The notes: generated by a model from the sequence alone, not told the origin. 64,000 bases of DNA from Formosa haliotis (GCF_001685485.1 NZ_BDEL01000001.1:3035501-3099500), one strand, 5' to 3'; counted from the first letter of the stretch, positions 45,892-56,009 are shown. Numbers and translations: made by a program.

Positions 45892-47220
45892 ATGAATATT
45901 ACAAGAGAGAACATCGATGCATTAAATGCTGTAGTAAAAGTTGATATCGCTAAAGAAGATTATAGTGATAAAGTAGAAAAAATCTTATCAGATTATCGCA
46001 AAACAGCTAACATTCCTGGATTTAGAAAAGGGCATGTGCCAATGGGAATGGTAAAAAAACAGTACGGTAAAGCAGTTTTAGTAGATGAGGTAAATAAATT
46101 ACTTCAAGACGCATTAAACAAATATTTAACCGAAGAAAAATTAGATGTTTTAGGTCAGCCACTTCCTAAAGCTCAAGATGCTATAGATTGGGATTCTGAT
46201 GCATTTTCATTCGAATTTGAATTAGGTTTAACTCCAGAATTCGATGTAGAATTAAAAGGTAAAAAAGCAATTACACAATACAATATTGTTGCCGATGATA
46301 AAATGATCGACGAACAAATTGAGCGCATCCAAAAACAATACGGAAAATTAGTATCTCAAGATATTGTAGAAGAAGACAGTGAAATTACTGGAACTTTTAA
46401 AAACGAAGAGAAGGAAATTGAAAACACCATTACGTTAACTTTAGATAAATTAAAAGGAAAAGCAAATCCAAAGAAATTTATTGGAGCTAAAGTTGGAGAT
46501 GTAATAAAACTTAAAACAAAAGGTTTATATAGCGACGATCATGATTTAATGCATGCATTAAAAGTATCTCACGACGAGGTTCATGGTTTAGAAATTGAAG
46601 TAACATTTACAATTACAGAAATTAACAAGCGTGAACTTGCAGAATTAGACCAAGAGTTATTCGATAAGTTATTTGGAGAAGGTACTGTAAAAACGGTAAC
46701 AGAATTAAAAGAAAAGATTAAAGAAGATACAGAAAAGCAATTCGTGCAACAAGCAGATCAAAAGCTTTTAAATGATGTTACAGAATATTTAGTAGATAAC
46801 ACTAAGTTCGATTTACCAGCAGAATTCTTACAAAAATGGATTCAAGCTGCTGGCGAAACACCTTTAGATGATGCAGCTGCTAAAGAAGAGTACGAAAAGT
46901 CTGAAAAAAGCATGCGTTACCAATTAATCGAAGGGAAATTAATTACAGCTAACGACATCCAAGTATCAATGGATGATATTAAAGATCATGCTAAAAACAT
47001 GATTAAAGCTCAAATGGCACAATTCGGTCAATTAAATCCTTCAGATGAAGAATTAGAAGGTATTGCTGCACGTGTTTTAGGAAACCAAGAAGAAGCACGT
47101 CGTATTTCTGAGCAAATCATTAGCCAGAAATTATTAGAACTTTACAAAGAAAAAGCGAATTTAAAAGTTAAAGAAGTGACTTACGAAAACTTTGTTAAAG
47201 AGGTTTACGGCGATAAATAA
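45892..47220 (+). CDS. tig: Trigger factor (ribosome-associated chaperone)
   Basis: Trigger factor binds the ribosome exit tunnel and shields nascent chains. The ATG at 45892 gives 442 residues beginning MNITRENIDALNAVVKV; an ATG-free extension upstream is unlikely. The ribosome-binding motif appears as PGFRKGHVPMGMVKKQYG, followed by a divergent peptidyl-prolyl isomerase region and a helical C-terminal domain. It heads the tig-clpP-clpX set, coupling folding with proteolysis. Confidence 0.93.
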   Translation: MNITRENIDALNAVVKVDIAKEDYSDKVEKILSDYRKTANIPGFRKGHVPMGMVKKQYGKAVLVDEVNKLLQDALNKYLTEEKLDVLGQPLPKAQDAIDWDSDAFSFEFELGLTPEFDVELKGKKAITQYNIVADDKMIDEQIERIQKQYGKLVSQDIVEEDSEITGTFKNEEKEIENTITLTLDKLKGKANPKKFIGAKVGDVIKLKTKGLYSDDHDLMHALKVSHDEVHGLEIEVTFTITEINKRELAELDQELFDKLFGEGTVKTVTELKEKIKEDTEKQFVQQADQKLLNDVTEYLVDNTKFDLPAEFLQKWIQAAGETPLDDAAAKEEYEKSEKSMRYQLIEGKLITANDIQVSMDDIKDHAKNMIKAQMAQFGQLNPSDEELEGIAARVLGNQEEARRISEQIISQKLLELYKEKANLKVKEVTYENFVKEVYGDK

Positions 47221-47251
47221 GTCAACTGTTTAAAAGAATAATCATTATATT

Positions 47252-47283
47252 TAGGCGTTGAATAGATTTTTATTCATCGCCTA
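47252..47283 (+). other. Hairpin between tig and clpP
   Basis: A 13-bp stem with one mismatch (47252-47264 with 47271-47283) around the 6-nt loop GATTTT. Only a weak T-rich stretch follows, so it is more likely an attenuator or mRNA-stability element than a full terminator. It lies 30 bp before the clpP start. Confidence 0.55.
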
Positions 47284-47312
47284 ATTTGTTTTCAATTAAA
47301 TTAAGATACACT

Positions 47313-47987
47313 ATGGATTACGGAAAAGAATTCGAAAAATTTGCTATAAAAGATCAAGGGATTAACAGCATGTACTACAATAAAATTATTAGTAGTATGT
47401 ACCCAACAAATTTAACCCCAAATATTATTGAAGAACGCCAAATGAACATCGCTATTTTCGATGTGTTTTCGCGTTTAATGATGGATCGTATTATATTTTT
47501 AGGAACAGGGATTAACGACCAAGTGGCTAATATAATTCAGGCACAATTATTGTTCTTAGAGAGTACAGATGCTTCAAAAGACATCCAAATTTACATTAAC
47601 TCTCCAGGAGGAAGTGTATATGCAGGTCTTGGTATTTACGATACCATGCAATTTATTAAGCCAGATGTAGCAACTATTTGTACAGGTATGGCAGCCTCTA
47701 TGGGAGCTGTATTATTATGTGCAGGAGCTAAAGGAAAACGTAGCGGTTTAACACATTCTCGTGTTATGATTCACCAGCCATTAGGTGGAGCACAAGGACA
47801 AGCAAGTGATATTGAAATTACTGCACGTGAAATTTTAATATTAAAAGAAGAGCTTTACAAAATTATTAGTAAGCATTCTGGGCAAGACTACGACAAAGTA
47901 TACGCAGATAGTGATCGTGATTACTGGATGAAAGCAGATAAAGCTAAAGAATACGGAATGATTGATGAAATATTAGTTAGAAGCTAA
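47313..47987 (+). CDS. clpP: ATP-dependent Clp protease proteolytic subunit
   Basis: ClpP forms the 14-mer serine protease chamber. From ATG 47313 it has 224 residues, with catalytic S129 ([11 protein letters not shown]), H154 (VMIHQPLGG) and D203 (SDRDYWM). The frame is open for nine more codons upstream to a TTG, but the ATG gives the family-typical [11 protein letters not shown] start. clpX follows 60 bp later, giving the usual tig-clpP-clpX order. Confidence 0.96.
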   Translation: MDYGKEFEKFAIKDQGINSMYYNKIISSMYPTNLTPNIIEERQMNIAIFDVFSRLMMDRIIFLGTGINDQVANIIQAQLLFLESTDASKDIQIYINSPGGSVYAGLGIYDTMQFIKPDVATICTGMAASMGAVLLCAGAKGKRSGLTHSRVMIHQPLGGAQGQASDIEITAREILILKEELYKIISKHSGQDYDKVYADSDRDYWMKADKAKEYGMIDEILVRS

Positions 47988-48047
47988 TACCAATCAAAAC
48001 AAATAATAGCATGTTGTTATTATTTTAAGTGAAATTTAAAAAGATTT

Positions 48048-49280
48048 ATGGCAAAGGAAGAATTAGAATGTTCGTTTTGTGGAAGAAAAAAGCCTGATAC
48101 CAATTTATTAATTGCAGGTTTAGATGCGCATATTTGCGACCGTTGTATCGAACAAGCACATGGAATAGTTGTAGAGGAATCTAAACAGTCGGGTAATAGT
48201 GAATTGTCTGACGAATTAATGCTGCGTAAACCACTTCAAATTAAACAATTTTTAGATGAGTACATTATTGGTCAGGATATGACTAAAAAAGTAATGTCTG
48301 TAGCAGTATATAATCACTATAAACGTTTGTTACAATCGCCATCTAAAGATGATATTGAAATTCAAAAAAGTAATATCATGATGGTTGGACAAACGGGTAC
48401 TGGTAAAACCTTAATGGCGAAAACCATAGCTAAAATGTTAAACGTACCGTTAGCTATTGTAGACGCTACTGTTTTAACAGAAGCAGGTTACGTAGGAGAA
48501 GATGTTGAAAGTATTTTAACACGTTTGTTACAAGCAGCCGATTACAATTTAGAAAAAGCTGAAAGAGGTATCGTATTTATAGACGAGATTGATAAAATAG
48601 CGCGTAAGAGCGATAACCCATCTATTACTCGAGATGTTTCGGGAGAAGGTGTTCAGCAAGCCTTATTAAAACTTTTAGAAGGTACCGTAGTTAACGTACC
48701 GCCAAAAGGAGGTAGAAAGCATCCAGACCAGAAGTTTATAGAAGTAAATACCGAAAACATCTTATTTATTGCAGGTGGAGCTTTTGATGGTATTGAACGT
48801 CATATTTCTAAACGTTTAAATATGCAAGCGGTAGGGTATAGTGCTTCAAAATCAGACGAGGTTATCGATCAAAATCATTTGTTGCAATATATCATTCCTA
48901 AAGATTTAAAAGATTTCGGATTAATTCCTGAAATTATCGGACGTTTACCGGTGTTAACCTATATGGATCCTCTTGATGCTAAAACGTTAAGAGCGATTCT
49001 TACTCAGCCTAAAAATGCTATTATTAAGCAATATGAAAAATTATTCGAAATGGATGATATCGATTTTCATATTACAGATGGGGCGCTAGATTTTATAGTA
49101 GAAAAAGCTATAGAATATAAGTTAGGAGCTCGTGGGTTACGTTCGTTATGCGAAGAGATCTTAACCGATGCCATGTTTGAACTTCCAAGTTCTGAAAGCA
49201 AAGAGCTTAAGGTTACAAAAACTTATGCCGAAAATAAATTGAATAAAACAATCATTAAAAAACTGAAAGCTGTTTCTTAA
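48048..49280 (+). CDS. clpX: ClpX unfoldase
   Basis: AAA+ unfoldase that feeds substrates to ClpP. The 410 residues have the N-terminal zinc-binding domain ([10 protein letters not shown] ... [11 protein letters not shown]), Walker [10 protein letters not shown], Walker [11 protein letters not shown], the pore-loop region and the ClpP-contact IGF-type position ([13 protein letters not shown] region upstream of the small domain). Complete, and followed by a strong palindromic terminator. Confidence 0.97.
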   Translation: MAKEELECSFCGRKKPDTNLLIAGLDAHICDRCIEQAHGIVVEESKQSGNSELSDELMLRKPLQIKQFLDEYIIGQDMTKKVMSVAVYNHYKRLLQSPSKDDIEIQKSNIMMVGQTGTGKTLMAKTIAKMLNVPLAIVDATVLTEAGYVGEDVESILTRLLQAADYNLEKAERGIVFIDEIDKIARKSDNPSITRDVSGEGVQQALLKLLEGTVVNVPPKGGRKHPDQKFIEVNTENILFIAGGAFDGIERHISKRLNMQAVGYSASKSDEVIDQNHLLQYIIPKDLKDFGLIPEIIGRLPVLTYMDPLDAKTLRAILTQPKNAIIKQYEKLFEMDDIDFHITDGALDFIVEKAIEYKLGARGLRSLCEEILTDAMFELPSSESKELKVTKTYAENKLNKTIIKKLKAVS

Positions 49281-49304
49281 ACAGTTTACTTTATTTTATA
49301 AGCT

Positions 49305-49334
49305 AAAAAAACCACTCAATTGAGTGGTTTTTTT
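49305..49334. terminator. Terminator after clpX, usable from both sides
   Basis: A 14-bp perfect inverted repeat (49305-49318 with 49321-49334) with an A-run on the left and a T-run on the right. It ends clpX and can also stop the convergent gh3 transcript. The rest of the 49281-49516 gap shows nothing recognisable. Confidence 0.88.
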
Positions 49335-49516
49335 ATTTTGGTTGCTATGAAATAACATTGCAACATACTGTGTTTAAACAGATTTAGATTAATAGCACAC
49401 TAAAAGTATAGGGATTCCAACTAAATTAAAAGTAATATTTAATATTTTAGTTATATGTATTCTAATTAACGATAAACAGACAAATAACCTGTATTTGGGT
49501 GTTGAAATTCAATAGG

Positions 49517-51033
49517 TTAATTGTTGTTTAATGTTAGTAGTTCATCCATATATTGTCTAGAGTTAGACAGTCTAGGTATTTTATGTTGGCCACCCAATTT
49601 ATTATTTTGTTTTAGCCAATCGTAGAAAAGGTTAGCGCGTGCAATATGAATGGTTGGTTTGTTAAGCGTAATATTATTGTACCGTTTTGCTTCGTAATCA
49701 GAATTTAATGCTTTTAGAGCGTTATCAAATAGTTCGTTAAAATAGTTTATGTCTGCTGGCGCTTTTTAAATTCAATAATCCATTCATGGGCACCTTTTTC
49801 TTTATCCTTCATAAAAATAGGAGCGGCTGTAAAGTCTACAATTTCGGCTTTGGTACGTTTGCATACTTTTTTAAGCGCATCTTCAGCATTTTCAATAATT
49901 AATTCTTCACCAAATACATTAATATGGTGTTTAGTACGGCCGGAAACCTTAATTCGGTAAGGCGATATAGATGTAAATCTAACTGTATCTCCAATTTTAT
50001 AACGCCAAAGCCCCGCATTGGTGGTAATTACCATCGCGTAGTTTTTTTTAAGTTCAACTTCACTTAAAGGAATAATTTTTTGGCCTAAAGTGTTATAAGT
50101 ATCCATAGGTATAAACTCATAAAAGATACCGTAATCTAACATAAGTAAAAGCTCTTTGGAGTCGTTATGATCTTGAATAGCAAAAAAACCTTCAGATGCA
50201 TTATAAATTTCGTAATATTTAAATTTATTGTTGGGTAATATGTTTTTGTATTGATCGGCATAAGGTGTAAAGCTCACTCCGCCATGAAAATAAACTTCTA
50301 TATTAGGCCAAACTTCAAATATGTCTTTTTTGCCTGTGCTTTCTAAAACATTATTTAGTAGAACCAGCATCCAAGAAGGAACACCAGCTAAACTAGTTAC
50401 GTTTTCCAGAATGGTTTCGTCAACAATGGCTTGCATTTTTCTTTCCCAATCGCTCATTAAAGACACCTTATTGCTTGGCGTGCTGCTAAATTCTGCCCAT
50501 AGTGGCATATTGTCTATCAGTATGGCCGACAAGTCGCCGAACACCGTTCCGTTTTCTTTATAAAGCTCTTTACTTCCTCCTAAGCGTAAACTCTTTCCTG
50601 TAAAAAGTTGCGAATCTTCGTTATTGTTTAGGTACATGCATAATAAATCTTTGCTTGCCGCATAATGACAATCTTCAAGCGATTCTGAACTCACGGGAAT
50701 AAATTTACTTTTAGCATTTGTAGTTCCGCTAGATTTAGCAAACCATTTTATATGCGATGGCCAAAACACATTTTGCTCGCCAAGACGAGAACGTTCTATT
50801 AAATCTTGATAATCTTCGTAAGTCGAAACAGGGACACGTTCTGCAAATGTTTTATAATTTTTTATAGAACTAAACTCGTGTTTACGTCCAATTTGAGTGT
50901 CTTTGGCGGTTTGAATTAAATGTAATAATAATTCGTATTGTACCTCGTTTGGGTATTTTAGAAATAATTCAATTTGATGAAAACGCTTTTTCAGAAACCA
51001 AGAGGCAATTGAATTTACTAAAGGAATTGACAT
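49517..51033 (-). CDS. GH3-family acyl-adenylating enzyme, with a frameshift near the 3' end
   Basis: GH3-type proteins are ANL-fold adenylating enzymes; plant members conjugate auxin or jasmonate to amino acids, while bacterial substrates are unknown. Visible are AKSSGTTNAKSKFIPVS (nucleotide loop), NASEGFFAIQD and TTNAGLWRYKIGDTVRFT. As read, it stops at 49747 after 428 residues. Adding one A to the A5 run (T5 at 49763-49767 on the plus strand) restores EFKKAPADINYFNELFDNAL and a further 78 residues to a stop at 49517-49519, giving 505 residues, normal for the family. It is convergent with clpX and divergent from the DUF2797 gene. Confidence 0.88.
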
Positions 51034-51073
51034 AATTACATTATCTTTAAGAACTAAAAATAATACTTTTTTT

Positions 51074-51868
51074 ATGACTTACGAAGGTGTTCTAACAAAA
51101 ATGGAAACCGAATATGCTAATCCTATTCAATATTACTTAGTGTTTGAATCTGACTTTTTAAATATGAATCAGTTACTAAATAAAACATTAAATATTAAAT
51201 TTCTGAAATATCAGTGTTTAAATTGCGGATTAGATAAAAAAATATACCGACAAGGGTATTGTAAAAGCTGCTTTTTTGAAATTCCTCAGGCGGCAGATTG
51301 GATTATGAAGCCGGAATTAAGTAAAGCACATTTAGATGAGGAAGATCGCGATTTGGCTTTCGAGAAGAAAGTGCAATTACAACCCCATATTGTGTACTTG
51401 GCAAATTCTGGCAGTGTAAAAGTAGGCGTAACTAGGAAAGGGCAGGTACCTACCAGATGGATAGATCAAGGGGCTCATGAAGCCATAGAAATTGTAGAAG
51501 TTCCTAACAGATATTTAGCAGGAATTACCGAAGTTGCTTTAAAAGACCACGTGTCCGATAAAACCAATTGGCGTACCATGCTTAAAAATGAAATTCAAGA
51601 CGAAAATTTAGTAGCATGGCGCGACAAGTTAAAACCTTTTATTCCCGAGGAAGCTGAGCCCTACTTTATAGATTTTAACTCGGAAACCGAGATGGAGTTT
51701 CCCGTGCTTCAGTACCCTAAAAAACCTAAATCTTTAAATATCGAGAAAGCACAACATTATACTGGGGTGTTAAAAGGTATAAAAGGACAGTACCTTATTT
51801 TTGAAGATGAAACCGTTTGCAATATTCGTGGAAACGAGGGAATGTATGTGTCTATTAGTATTGATTAA
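51074..51868 (+). CDS. DUF2797 family protein
   Basis: A 264-residue cytoplasmic protein. An N-terminal half carries a four-cysteine zinc-ribbon-like motif (CLNCGLDKKIYRQGYCKSC, about 49-67), followed by HIVYLANSGSVKVGVTRKG and RWIDQGAHEAIEI, which recall a GIY-YIG-like fold and are characteristic of DUF2797. Function unknown. It is a single gene between the divergent gh3 and a bidirectional terminator. Confidence 0.82.
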   Translation: MTYEGVLTKMETEYANPIQYYLVFESDFLNMNQLLNKTLNIKFLKYQCLNCGLDKKIYRQGYCKSCFFEIPQAADWIMKPELSKAHLDEEDRDLAFEKKVQLQPHIVYLANSGSVKVGVTRKGQVPTRWIDQGAHEAIEIVEVPNRYLAGITEVALKDHVSDKTNWRTMLKNEIQDENLVAWRDKLKPFIPEEAEPYFIDFNSETEMEFPVLQYPKKPKSLNIEKAQHYTGVLKGIKGQYLIFEDETVCNIRGNEGMYVSISID

Positions 51869-51871
51869 AAC

Positions 51872-51911
51872 AAAAAACACGCCTGAGATGAATATCTGAG
51901 GCGTGTTTTTT
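51872..51911. terminator. Bidirectional terminator between the DUF2797 gene and rpsU
   Basis: AAAAAACACGCCT (51872-51884) pairs with its complement at 51899-51911, with A- and T-runs at either end. It serves both convergent transcripts. Confidence 0.87.
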
Positions 51912-51929
51912 TACTATATAAAGTCGACA

Positions 51930-52124
51930 TTAAATATCTTCTTGATCTCTCAAGTTTTGGATATAAGCCGCTTTTTGATTTTCTCTTCTTCTTTTAACTG
52001 AAGGCTTAGTGAAAAACTGATTTTCTCTTAAGTTTTGCATCACCTTTACATTTCTGTGTTTTCTCTTGTAACGTTTAAGAGCGCGATCAATTTGCTCGCC
52101 TTCTTTTACTATAATTTTAAGCAT
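51930..52124 (-). CDS. rpsU: 30S ribosomal protein S21
   Basis: A 64-residue basic protein matching S21: KEGEQIDRALKRYKRKHR, then RENQFFTKPSVKRRREN. S21 sits near the anti-Shine-Dalgarno region of 16S rRNA; in Bacteroidota it is part of a pocket that hides that region, which fits the lack of Shine-Dalgarno signals in this window. It lies 38 bp after the sigma-factor gene. Confidence 0.96.
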   Translation of the reverse strand: MLKIIVKEGEQIDRALKRYKRKHRNVKVMQNLRENQFFTKPSVKRRRENQKAAYIQNLRDQEDI

Positions 52125-52162
52125 TTAAATTCTGGTTTTAGTATTTATTATAAGATTTAGGA

Positions 52163-53026
52163 TTATCCTAAATACGTTTTTAAAATTTTATTTTTAGAGC
52201 TGTGGCGTAAACGTCTAATGCCCTTTTCTTTTATTTGTCTAACACGCTCGCGTGTTAAATCGAATGTTTCGCCAATTTCGTCCAAACTCATCGGAGCTTC
52301 ATTACTTAATCCAAAAAATAAGCGTAAAACATCACTTTCTCTCGGCGATAAGGTATCTAAAGCTCTGTTAATTTCTAGGTTTAACGATTCGTACATTAAG
52401 TTGTTGTCTGGGTTTGGCGATTCGCCAGATTTAACAACATCGTATAAGCTCGAAGTTTCTCCTTCTTTTAATGGTGCATCCATAGAAAGATGACGCCCAG
52501 AATTTTTTAGAGACTGTTTTACTTCGCTTACAGTCATGTCTAATTCGTTAGCAATCTCGTCTGCACTTGGCGGACGTTCGTGAGATTGTTCTAAAAAAGA
52601 ATACGCTTTATTAATTTTATTAATAGAACCAATTTTGTTTAAAGGCAATCTTACAATTCTAGACTGTTCTGCTAAAGCTTGTAAAATGGCTTGACGAATC
52701 CACCAAACGGCGTACGAAATAAATTTAAATCCACGGGTTTCATCGAAACGCTTAGCTGCCTTTACCAAACCGGCATTACCTTCATTTATTAAATCGGGTA
52801 GGGTTAAACCTTGATTTTGGTATTGTTTTGCAACAGAAACTACAAATCTTAAATTAGATGTTGTTAACTTATCTAATGCTACTTGGTCTCCTTCTCGTAT
52901 ACGCTGCGCTAATTCTACCTCTTCTTCGGCAGTAATTAGTGGCATTTTACTTATATCTTGTAAGTATTTATCTAACGATTTAGACTCCCTGTTAGTTACT
53001 TGCTTTGTAATCTTTAATTGCCTCAT
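52163..53026 (-). CDS. rpoD: Primary RNA polymerase sigma factor (RpoD/SigA)
   Basis: A 287-residue group 1 sigma factor without the long acidic region 1.1, as usual in Bacteroidota. Region 1.2 starts at [15 protein letters not shown]; region 2 contains [16 protein letters not shown] and [15 protein letters not shown]; region 4 ends with [19 protein letters not shown]. It should recognise the TTTG / TANNTTTG promoters listed here. It precedes rpsU, an association between rpsU and the primary sigma factor also seen in other phyla. Confidence 0.96.
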   Translation of the reverse strand: MRQLKITKQVTNRESKSLDKYLQDISKMPLITAEEEVELAQRIREGDQVALDKLTTSNLRFVVSVAKQYQNQGLTLPDLINEGNAGLVKAAKRFDETRGFKFISYAVWWIRQAILQALAEQSRIVRLPLNKIGSINKINKAYSFLEQSHERPPSADEIANELDMTVSEVKQSLKNSGRHLSMDAPLKEGETSSLYDVVKSGESPNPDNNLMYESLNLEINRALDTLSPRESDVLRLFFGLSNEAPMSLDEIGETFDLTRERVRQIKEKGIRRLRHSSKNKILKTYLG

Positions 53027-53165
53027 GTATCTTTTTAGTTTTATGCGTATCTATCAATGTAAACTAATTTTTAACAAATCCTAATAAAATACAACTTAAT
53101 TCATTAAAAATGAACAAATAAGCTAATTTTATGTAAATACAAGTCAGCAGGGCGGGTAATGAGCG

Positions 53166-53870
53166 CTAAATAAGATGTATTTCTTCGTTTACTTTTAGAT
53201 TGAAACGCCTTCTAAACAGATAAACGCCTAAATATAAAAACGGTGTGTCAATTAAAGCCATTAAAACTTTAAACAAAAAACCGCTGATCAATAACCCTGC
53301 AAATTTAGTCCATTCTATTTTACCAAAAAAACAAAGTAGCAATAAAACAGTAAGTGTATCAATAAATTGTGATAAAAAGGTTGAAAAATTGTTTCTTAAC
53401 CACAAATGTTTCCCTTTTGTAAGAGTTTTCCAGTAGTGATAAATCTGAATATCGACAAATTGCGCAAATAAATACGCCATCATACTTGCAAACACCGCAA
53501 TAATTGTGCTTCCAAACACATTTGTAAACTGAGAATCGTTAACCGGAGACCAATTTGTTGCCGGAACAACATCTGCTGTGTAAACAATGAGCATTGAAAA
53601 TACGGAAGCAAATATGCCGGTTACCACAATTTGGTTAGCTGCTTTTTTACCATAAATCTCACTTATTAAATCGGTAATTAGAAATGTAATGGGATAGGGT
53701 AGAATGCCTACAGACACCTCAAATAGGCTTGCACCAAAAATATTAAGATTAAATGGATACCAATAAAAGAATTTTTGAAAAATTAAATTAGAAACTACCA
53801 AAGAAGTCATAAATAGCGCACCTAATAAAAGGTAAACACGATGGGCTACAAATACATCTTTTTTATTCAT
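53166..53870 (-). CDS. Queuosine precursor transporter, YhhQ/VUT family
   Basis: A 234-residue membrane protein with six or seven helices and the family stretches EVSVGILPYPITFLITDLISEI and FAQFVDIQIYHYWK. YhhQ-type proteins import preQ0/preQ1 for queuosine synthesis. No preQ1 riboswitch is evident in the 181 bp upstream. It pairs functionally with queG at 1.9 kb, though the genes are not adjacent. Confidence 0.9.
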   Translation of the reverse strand: MNKKDVFVAHRVYLLLGALFMTSLVVSNLIFQKFFYWYPFNLNIFGASLFEVSVGILPYPITFLITDLISEIYGKKAANQIVVTGIFASVFSMLIVYTADVVPATNWSPVNDSQFTNVFGSTIIAVFASMMAYLFAQFVDIQIYHYWKTLTKGKHLWLRNNFSTFLSQFIDTLTVLLLLCFFGKIEWTKFAGLLISGFLFKVLMALIDTPFLYLGVYLFRRRFNLKVNEEIHLI

Positions 53871-53888
53871 GATACATACTTTCTAAAA

Positions 53889-53896
53889 CAAACCTA
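53889..53896 (-). promoter_or_regulatory. Putative -7 element TAGGTTTG of the YhhQ gene (minus strand)
   Basis: Minus-strand TAGGTTTG ends 18 bp before the ATG at 53870. A -33 TTTG at suitable distance is not visible. The divergent gap to folK (53871-54051) holds nothing else. Confidence 0.45.
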
Positions 53897-54051
53897 CATA
53901 TTTATTTTTGAAATAGCATTTTTAGTAGTAAAACTTGAATTCCAGAGAGGTAATTATAAAGCTAATTTGAAATCAAATTTTTCTAACTGTTTAATGTCAA
54001 AATTTAAGTTTAAGTAAATTACTTTTCTTTAATTTGCCCATATTTTGGTAC

Positions 54052-55188
54052 ATGACAAAACGCGTTTACATATCTATAGGAAGTAATAAAGGAGAACGAT
54101 TTCAGCATTTACAACATGCAGTAAATCGCATTTTTGAAAATATTGGGACTATAGAGTTTATTTCGAAAGTATATACCTCCCCTGCTTTTGGCTTTGAAAG
54201 CGACGAGTTTTTAAATGCCTGTTTAGTGGTTAAAACCGACTTGCTTCCTGAAACGGTAATGAAAACCTTACTCGATATTGAAGCAGAATTAGGTCGTACC
54301 CGAACGGATAGCAACGGATACGAAGCACGTGTCATAGATTTAGATATTATTTTTATTGATGACGATATCATTGAAACGACTTTACTACAAGTGCCGCATC
54401 CAGAAATGCATAAACGTCGTTTTGTGCTACAACCTTTAAACGATGTAGCACCACGAGTGGTACATCCTGTTTTTAAGCAATTAGTATGTGAATTGTTACA
54501 AAGTTGTACAGACGATAGCGTTTTACAGCCAATTAATGAATGTTTAAAGAATCCGATAGAGAGGTTCAATTTTTCTCATCATAACTATATCGCTATCGAA
54601 GGGAATATAGGTGCTGGTAAAACCAGTTTGTCTACTAAAATGTCTGAAGATTTTAATGCTAAATTAGTTTTAGAACGTTTTGCCGACAATCCGTTTTTAC
54701 CTAAATTTTACGAAGATGCATCACGTTATGCTTTTCCGCTAGAAATGTCTTTTCTTGCAGACAGATACCAACAAATTAGCGACGATTTATCTCAGCTTGA
54801 TTTGTTTAAAGATTTTATTGTAAGCGATTACGATGTGTTTAAATCGTTGATTTTTTCAAGAATTACGCTCGAAGAAGACGAGTTTAAACTCTACAGAAAA
54901 TTGTTCTACATTATGTATAAAGAGATTGCAAAACCAGATTTATACGTGTATTTATATCAAAATACAGAACGCCTGCAACAAAATATAAAAAAGAGAGGCC
55001 GCCAATACGAGCAGCAAATTGCCGACGATTATTTGAATAAAATCAACTTAGGGTATTTAGAATTTCTAAAAAATCAAAAGGACTTTAAAGTAAAAATCAT
55101 CGATATATCAAACAAAGATTTCGTAAATAATAGAGCCGATTACTTATGGGTTCTAGGCGAAATAAGTAATGAATTTAGTACAAATTAG
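54052..55188 (+). CDS. folK: Bifunctional FolK / deoxynucleoside kinase fusion
   Basis: From ATG 54052 the protein has 378 residues. Residues 1 to about 160 are FolK (hydroxymethylpterin pyrophosphokinase of folate synthesis): ISIGSNKGER, RTRTDSNGYEARVIDLDIIF, VPHPEMHKRRFVLQPL. Residues about 178-378 are a deoxynucleoside kinase with P-loop EGNIGAGKTS (183-192), the DR-x motif FLADRYQQ and a lid sequence KKRGRQYEQ. The junction is in frame with no homopolymer anomaly, and such fusions are known in Bacteroidota, so it appears real. The stop shares TTAG with the convergent gene. Confidence 0.9.
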   Translation: MTKRVYISIGSNKGERFQHLQHAVNRIFENIGTIEFISKVYTSPAFGFESDEFLNACLVVKTDLLPETVMKTLLDIEAELGRTRTDSNGYEARVIDLDIIFIDDDIIETTLLQVPHPEMHKRRFVLQPLNDVAPRVVHPVFKQLVCELLQSCTDDSVLQPINECLKNPIERFNFSHHNYIAIEGNIGAGKTSLSTKMSEDFNAKLVLERFADNPFLPKFYEDASRYAFPLEMSFLADRYQQISDDLSQLDLFKDFIVSDYDVFKSLIFSRITLEEDEFKLYRKLFYIMYKEIAKPDLYVYLYQNTERLQQNIKKRGRQYEQQIADDYLNKINLGYLEFLKNQKDFKVKIIDISNKDFVNNRADYLWVLGEISNEFSTN

Positions 55189-56009
55189 TCCTCATCGGTC
55201 TTATGAGTTTTTAACCATTCTTCTCCTTTTTTATCTAAAAAGAAATCCATCCAAACGTAGTACATTTTATTGTTGTCTTTAACAGCCACAGAATGGTTAG
55301 ACCCTAAAGGAATGTGAAGTAATGAATATTCTGGAAAATCTACTTTGGCATCGTCTGCAAATACAATAGTCTGATTATTAGTAAGGCCTAAGAATAATTG
55401 TTCTAGCATAGGGTGTTTGTGTGCACCAACCTCGTCTGGTCCTATGGTTTCAACGGTTCCCATGGCTACACGCGGAATGTATTTGTTAGATAGTATGGTT
55501 CTGCTTGTAGTTTGCGGACTTTTAATAGCCTCGGTATAAGGTTTACAATCTATGAATTTTTTAAAATAGATGGTCTCAATGTTTTCCTTAGGAAAGCTTT
55601 TTAAATCCTGAATATCTTGTTCGCTAAGTAAAACAGATATTTTTACATATTGAAGCGTATCGTTTTTATTGGCACGCATCGTAATACCTTCAACTGTATT
55701 TGGGAGCAGGATAGATTCTGGTACAATATCGTAAGTTTTAGTTTTCGATGTTATTTTTCCATGTCCTTTAATAAATAAGTAAATGGTTCTGTAAGCTTTA
55801 TCAATGCTTATGTTTTTAGTAAGTTCATCGGTTACGACTTCATAATCAGCTTGCACACCATTAATCTCATTTTTAAGTACCGTTTTACTGTACTCATGCT
55901 CGTTGCTTTGTAAATCCATAGTGAGTAATTCAATAGGAATTTCTTGGGCAAAAAGAGTTACATTAGAAATTAGAAATGCTAAAAATAAGAATGTGGATTT
56001 TATATTCAT
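55185..56009 (-). CDS. Secreted bicupin-like hypothetical protein
   Basis: A 274-residue protein with signal peptide (STFLFLAFLISNVTLFAQ). Two cupin-like halves are suggested: the first around IYLFIKGHGKITSKTKTY, the second with metal-ligand pattern GAHKHPMLEQLFLGL and HIPLGSNHSVAV. Only the second half has histidine ligands, so one metal site is likely. I do not recognise a named function; sugar- or sensor-type cupins are possible. It overlaps the stop of the folK fusion by 4 bp. Confidence 0.65.
   Translation of the reverse strand: MNIKSTFLFLAFLISNVTLFAQEIPIELLTMDLQSNEHEYSKTVLKNEINGVQADYEVVTDELTKNISIDKAYRTIYLFIKGHGKITSKTKTYDIVPESILLPNTVEGITMRANKNDTLQYVKISVLLSEQDIQDLKSFPKENIETIYFKKFIDCKPYTEAIKSPQTTSRTILSNKYIPRVAMGTVETIGPDEVGAHKHPMLEQLFLGLTNNQTIVFADDAKVDFPEYSLLHIPLGSNHSVAVKDNNKMYYVWMDFFLDKKGEEWLKTHKTDED

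Noticed and set aside
53871..54051. preQ1 riboswitch upstream of the YhhQ gene
   Set aside because: I could not find the small pseudoknot pattern or a C-rich tail pairing with a hairpin loop; the gap is plain AT-rich sequence.
54052..55188. FolK-deoxynucleoside kinase as another frameshift artefact
   Set aside because: Both domains are complete, the linker is in frame without a suspicious homopolymer, and similar fusions are known in Bacteroidota.
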